Shown here: one piece after another, positions 37,569 through 39,184 of the stretch
How positions within the stretch are numbered: position 1 is the stretch's first letter
Layout of the letters: each line of letters begins with the position of its first letter
Assembly: GCA_009841055.1 (NCBI GenBank)
Contig: VXMN01000086.1
Coordinates: forward strand, 1-39,184
Length of the DNA: 39,184 nucleotides
From: Acidobacteriota bacterium
Lineage (GTDB): Bacteria > Acidobacteriota > Terriglobia > Versatilivoradales > Versatilivoraceae
Reading direction: 5' to 3'
Position numbers and translations under genes: made by a program
The notes under the pieces: model-generated
Databases searched by the model: none
What the model was told of the DNA's origin: nothing
What the model saw: the letters and a program-made list of their open reading frames with translations, nothing else

Positions 37569-39083
37569 ATGCCCGTCTCTCCGTTTTCCTTTCTGGATTA
37601 CCTTCTGCTGTTCGCCTATCTCCTGGTGATGGTCTCAATCGGAGTCTGGGTGGGCAGGGGACAGAAAGACACCCGGGAATACTTCCTGGCCGGCCGTTCC
37701 ATGGGGTGGTTTCCCCTGGGCATCTCCACCATCGCCAGCCTCTACAGCGCCATCAGCTACATGGGGACTCCGTCGGAGTACTTCACTCACGGCGCCAAGT
37801 TCGCGGTGCAGATGCTGGCCGCCTTTCCCTCGGCCGTGGTCGTCATCTTCGTGTTCATGCCCTTTTACCATCGTCTTCAGGTCTACACGGCCTACGAGTA
37901 CCTGGAAAAGCGCTTCAGCGTCACCGTGCGGTCTCTGGCCAGCGGCGTCTTCGTCCTGTGGCGGATCCTCTGGATGGGCACCGCCATTTACGTCCCCTCC
38001 CTGGTGCTGCACACGGTCACCGGATTCGCCTTGATCGAAACCATCGTGGCCGTGGGTGTGGTGGCCACCCTCTACACCGTCCTGGGCGGCATGCGCGCCG
38101 TGATCTGGACCGACGTGGTTCAGTTCTTTGTGCTGTTTTGCGGGTCGATCCTGGCCCTGTGGGTTGTGAGTTCCGCGGTTGGAGGGATCTCCGGAATCTG
38201 GACCGTTGCCGAAGCCGGGGGAAGGACGCGAGTCCTGGACTGGTCGCTGGACCCGACCGTTCGGATCACCACCTGGGGAGCCTTCCTGAGCGGGCTGGTG
38301 GCTCACCTGGGAACCTACGGCACCGACCAGGTCAGCGTGCAGCGCTACCTGTCGGCCCGCTCCCTCAAGGTGATGCAGCAATCCTTTCTCATGAACATGG
38401 GCGGAGGATTCCCTCTGGGGCTGATGATGATCTCGATCGGACTGGGCCTGTTCGCCTTCTACCATCTCAATCCGGGCCAGTTGCCGGCAGACATCCAGGG
38501 GGACCGGGTCTTTCCCTACTTCATCGCCAGCCAGATGCCGGCCGGATTGCGGGGGATCATGATCGCGGCCATCCTGGCGGCGGCCATGTCTTCGATCGAT
38601 TCGGGGCTGAATTCGGTGACCACGGCCATCACGAACGATTTCGTCAAGCGCTTCGGCTGGTCCCTGGCCTGGATTTCGCCCTGGTTGCCCGGGCCGGGTT
38701 CGGTGGAGCTGGCCTTCTCGCGACTGTTGACCCTGGGCCTTGGGGTCCTGGTCACCGTGCTGGCCTGTTACGTGGGGCAGTTGGGTTCCATCGTGGAAAT
38801 TGCTGCCACCATCGTGGACAGCTTCACCGGTCCCATGCTGGGGGTGTTCCTGCTGGGAATGCTCACCCGCAGGACCGAGTCCAGGGGCGCCTTCCTGGGG
38901 CTGCTCCTGGGAACTCTGACCACGGCCGGGTTCATCTTCTACTCCAGTGTCTCCTTTCTCTGGTATGCGCCCATCGGCGTCTGCACCACGCTTCTGGTGG
39001 GCCAACTCGCCAGCCGGCTGGTGGGCGGCCGCGGCGAGCCGCCCTCGGAACTGGTGTTCCGGATTTTTCGGTCCGGGAAGTAA
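37569..39083 (+). CDS. Sodium:solute symporter (SSS family), copy 2
   Basis: The 504-residue protein parallels copy 1 motif by motif: YLLLFAYLLVMVSIGVWVGRGQKDTREYFLAGRSMGW, SLYSAISYMGTPSEYF, YHRLQVYTAYEYLEKRF, YTVLGGMRAVIWTDV, GTYGTDQVSVQRYLSARSL and AAILAAAMSSIDSGLNSVTT. Long identical stretches show recent tandem duplication. The substitutions cluster in the membrane segment after the first motif block and around residues 230-300, which may shift substrate choice. No clear ribosome site precedes the ATG, so translation is probably coupled to copy 1. The dispersed repeat begins one base after its stop. Confidence 0.93.
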   Translation: MPVSPFSFLDYLLLFAYLLVMVSIGVWVGRGQKDTREYFLAGRSMGWFPLGISTIASLYSAISYMGTPSEYFTHGAKFAVQMLAAFPSAVVVIFVFMPFYHRLQVYTAYEYLEKRFSVTVRSLASGVFVLWRILWMGTAIYVPSLVLHTVTGFALIETIVAVGVVATLYTVLGGMRAVIWTDVVQFFVLFCGSILALWVVSSAVGGISGIWTVAEAGGRTRVLDWSLDPTVRITTWGAFLSGLVAHLGTYGTDQVSVQRYLSARSLKVMQQSFLMNMGGGFPLGLMMISIGLGLFAFYHLNPGQLPADIQGDRVFPYFIASQMPAGLRGIMIAAILAAAMSSIDSGLNSVTTAITNDFVKRFGWSLAWISPWLPGPGSVELAFSRLLTLGLGVLVTVLACYVGQLGSIVEIAATIVDSFTGPMLGVFLLGMLTRRTESRGAFLGLLLGTLTTAGFIFYSSVSFLWYAPIGVCTTLLVGQLASRLVGGRGEPPSELVFRIFRSGK

Positions 39084-39084
39084 C

Positions 39085-39184
39085 CGGTCCGGCAAGCTGG
39101 CCCGTGCCCCCTCGAGGAGCAGGAGTGACGGAGGAGGCCCACCCGGGAGCGCGGGCGTCCCGCCCGCATGCACTCCCGTTGCGT
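39085..39184. repeat. Dispersed ~100-bp GC-rich repeat, copy B
   Basis: This is the second copy of the repeat at 32620-32720, in the same orientation and cut by the window edge. It carries the same palindrome (GCGGGCG-TCC-CGCCCGC). It begins one base after the stop codon of the second symporter gene. Confidence 0.82.

Noticed and set aside
37635-39173. 512-codon minus-strand frame opposite the second symporter, starting MHAGGTPALPG
   Set aside because: The start comes from the dispersed repeat and the rest is antisense to a clear membrane transporter; the product is Gln/His/Gly-rich with no fold.

Overview
The window looks like a chromosomal accessory region of a GC-rich, Gram-negative, aerobic heterotroph, most plausibly an Acidobacteriota member (Bryobacter/Solibacter-like). 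Planctomycetes-like lineages are a second possibility. The clues are a DUF1501/DUF1549-DUF1553 gene pair, a FecR-DUF6600 protein, many secreted or lipoprotein signals, an expansion of Gfo/Idh/MocA oxidoreductases and sugar-phosphate-isomerase-like proteins, and dispersed short GC-rich and heptamer repeats. This assignment is inferred from gene content only; there is no rRNA or housekeeping marker in the window.

Left part (1-12009, mostly minus strand). A three-gene set reads leftward: a PPC-domain secreted protein, a BIG2/DUF1549/DUF1553 cytochrome-like protein and a Tat-exported DUF1501 protein cut by the window edge. Upstream of it is an M81 (MlrC-like) metallopeptidase. A small lipoprotein (plus strand), a TIM-barrel glycoside-hydrolase-like protein and a large FecR/DUF6600 protein with an Arg/Ser-rich repetitive tail follow; the last has a clear hairpin terminator.

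Middle (12529-27624, all plus strand). A secreted PQQ-type beta-propeller protein and a DHDPS-family aldolase/lyase come first. Then comes a run of hydrolases acting on C-N or cyclic amide bonds: HyuA/HyuB (hydantoinase/oxoprolinase), D-aminoacylase, a BKACE (DUF849) enzyme, a GNAT acetyltransferase, an aldo/keto reductase, a second M81 protein, a two-domain secreted cyclase-family protein and a metallo-beta-lactamase-fold protein. Together they suggest scavenging of cyclic amides, N-acyl-D-amino acids or modified peptides.

Right part (26905-39083, all plus strand, tightly packed). A paralog-rich module reads MBL, sugar isomerase, MBL, SMP-30 lactonase, sugar isomerase, Gfo/Idh, Gfo/Idh, Gfo/Idh, DUF1932 dehydrogenase, SSS symporter, SSS symporter. 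Its logic (uptake, oxidation, epimerisation, lactone opening) fits catabolism of an unusual sugar, sugar acid or cyclitol. The substrate cannot be read from the sequence.

The strongest unexpected observation is a 128-bp MITE-like element with perfect 19-bp terminal inverted repeats and TA duplications at 14972-15103. It sits exactly at the 5' end of hyuA. Removing it in silico restores an in-frame TTG start with a good Shine-Dalgarno sequence, and its right inverted repeat now supplies the ATG. Other notable points are heptamer repeat arrays that provide the stop codons of three genes, a dispersed ~100-bp repeat after two genes, two MBL-fold paralogs that lack the usual HxHxDH metal motif, and no transcription factor anywhere in 39 kb.
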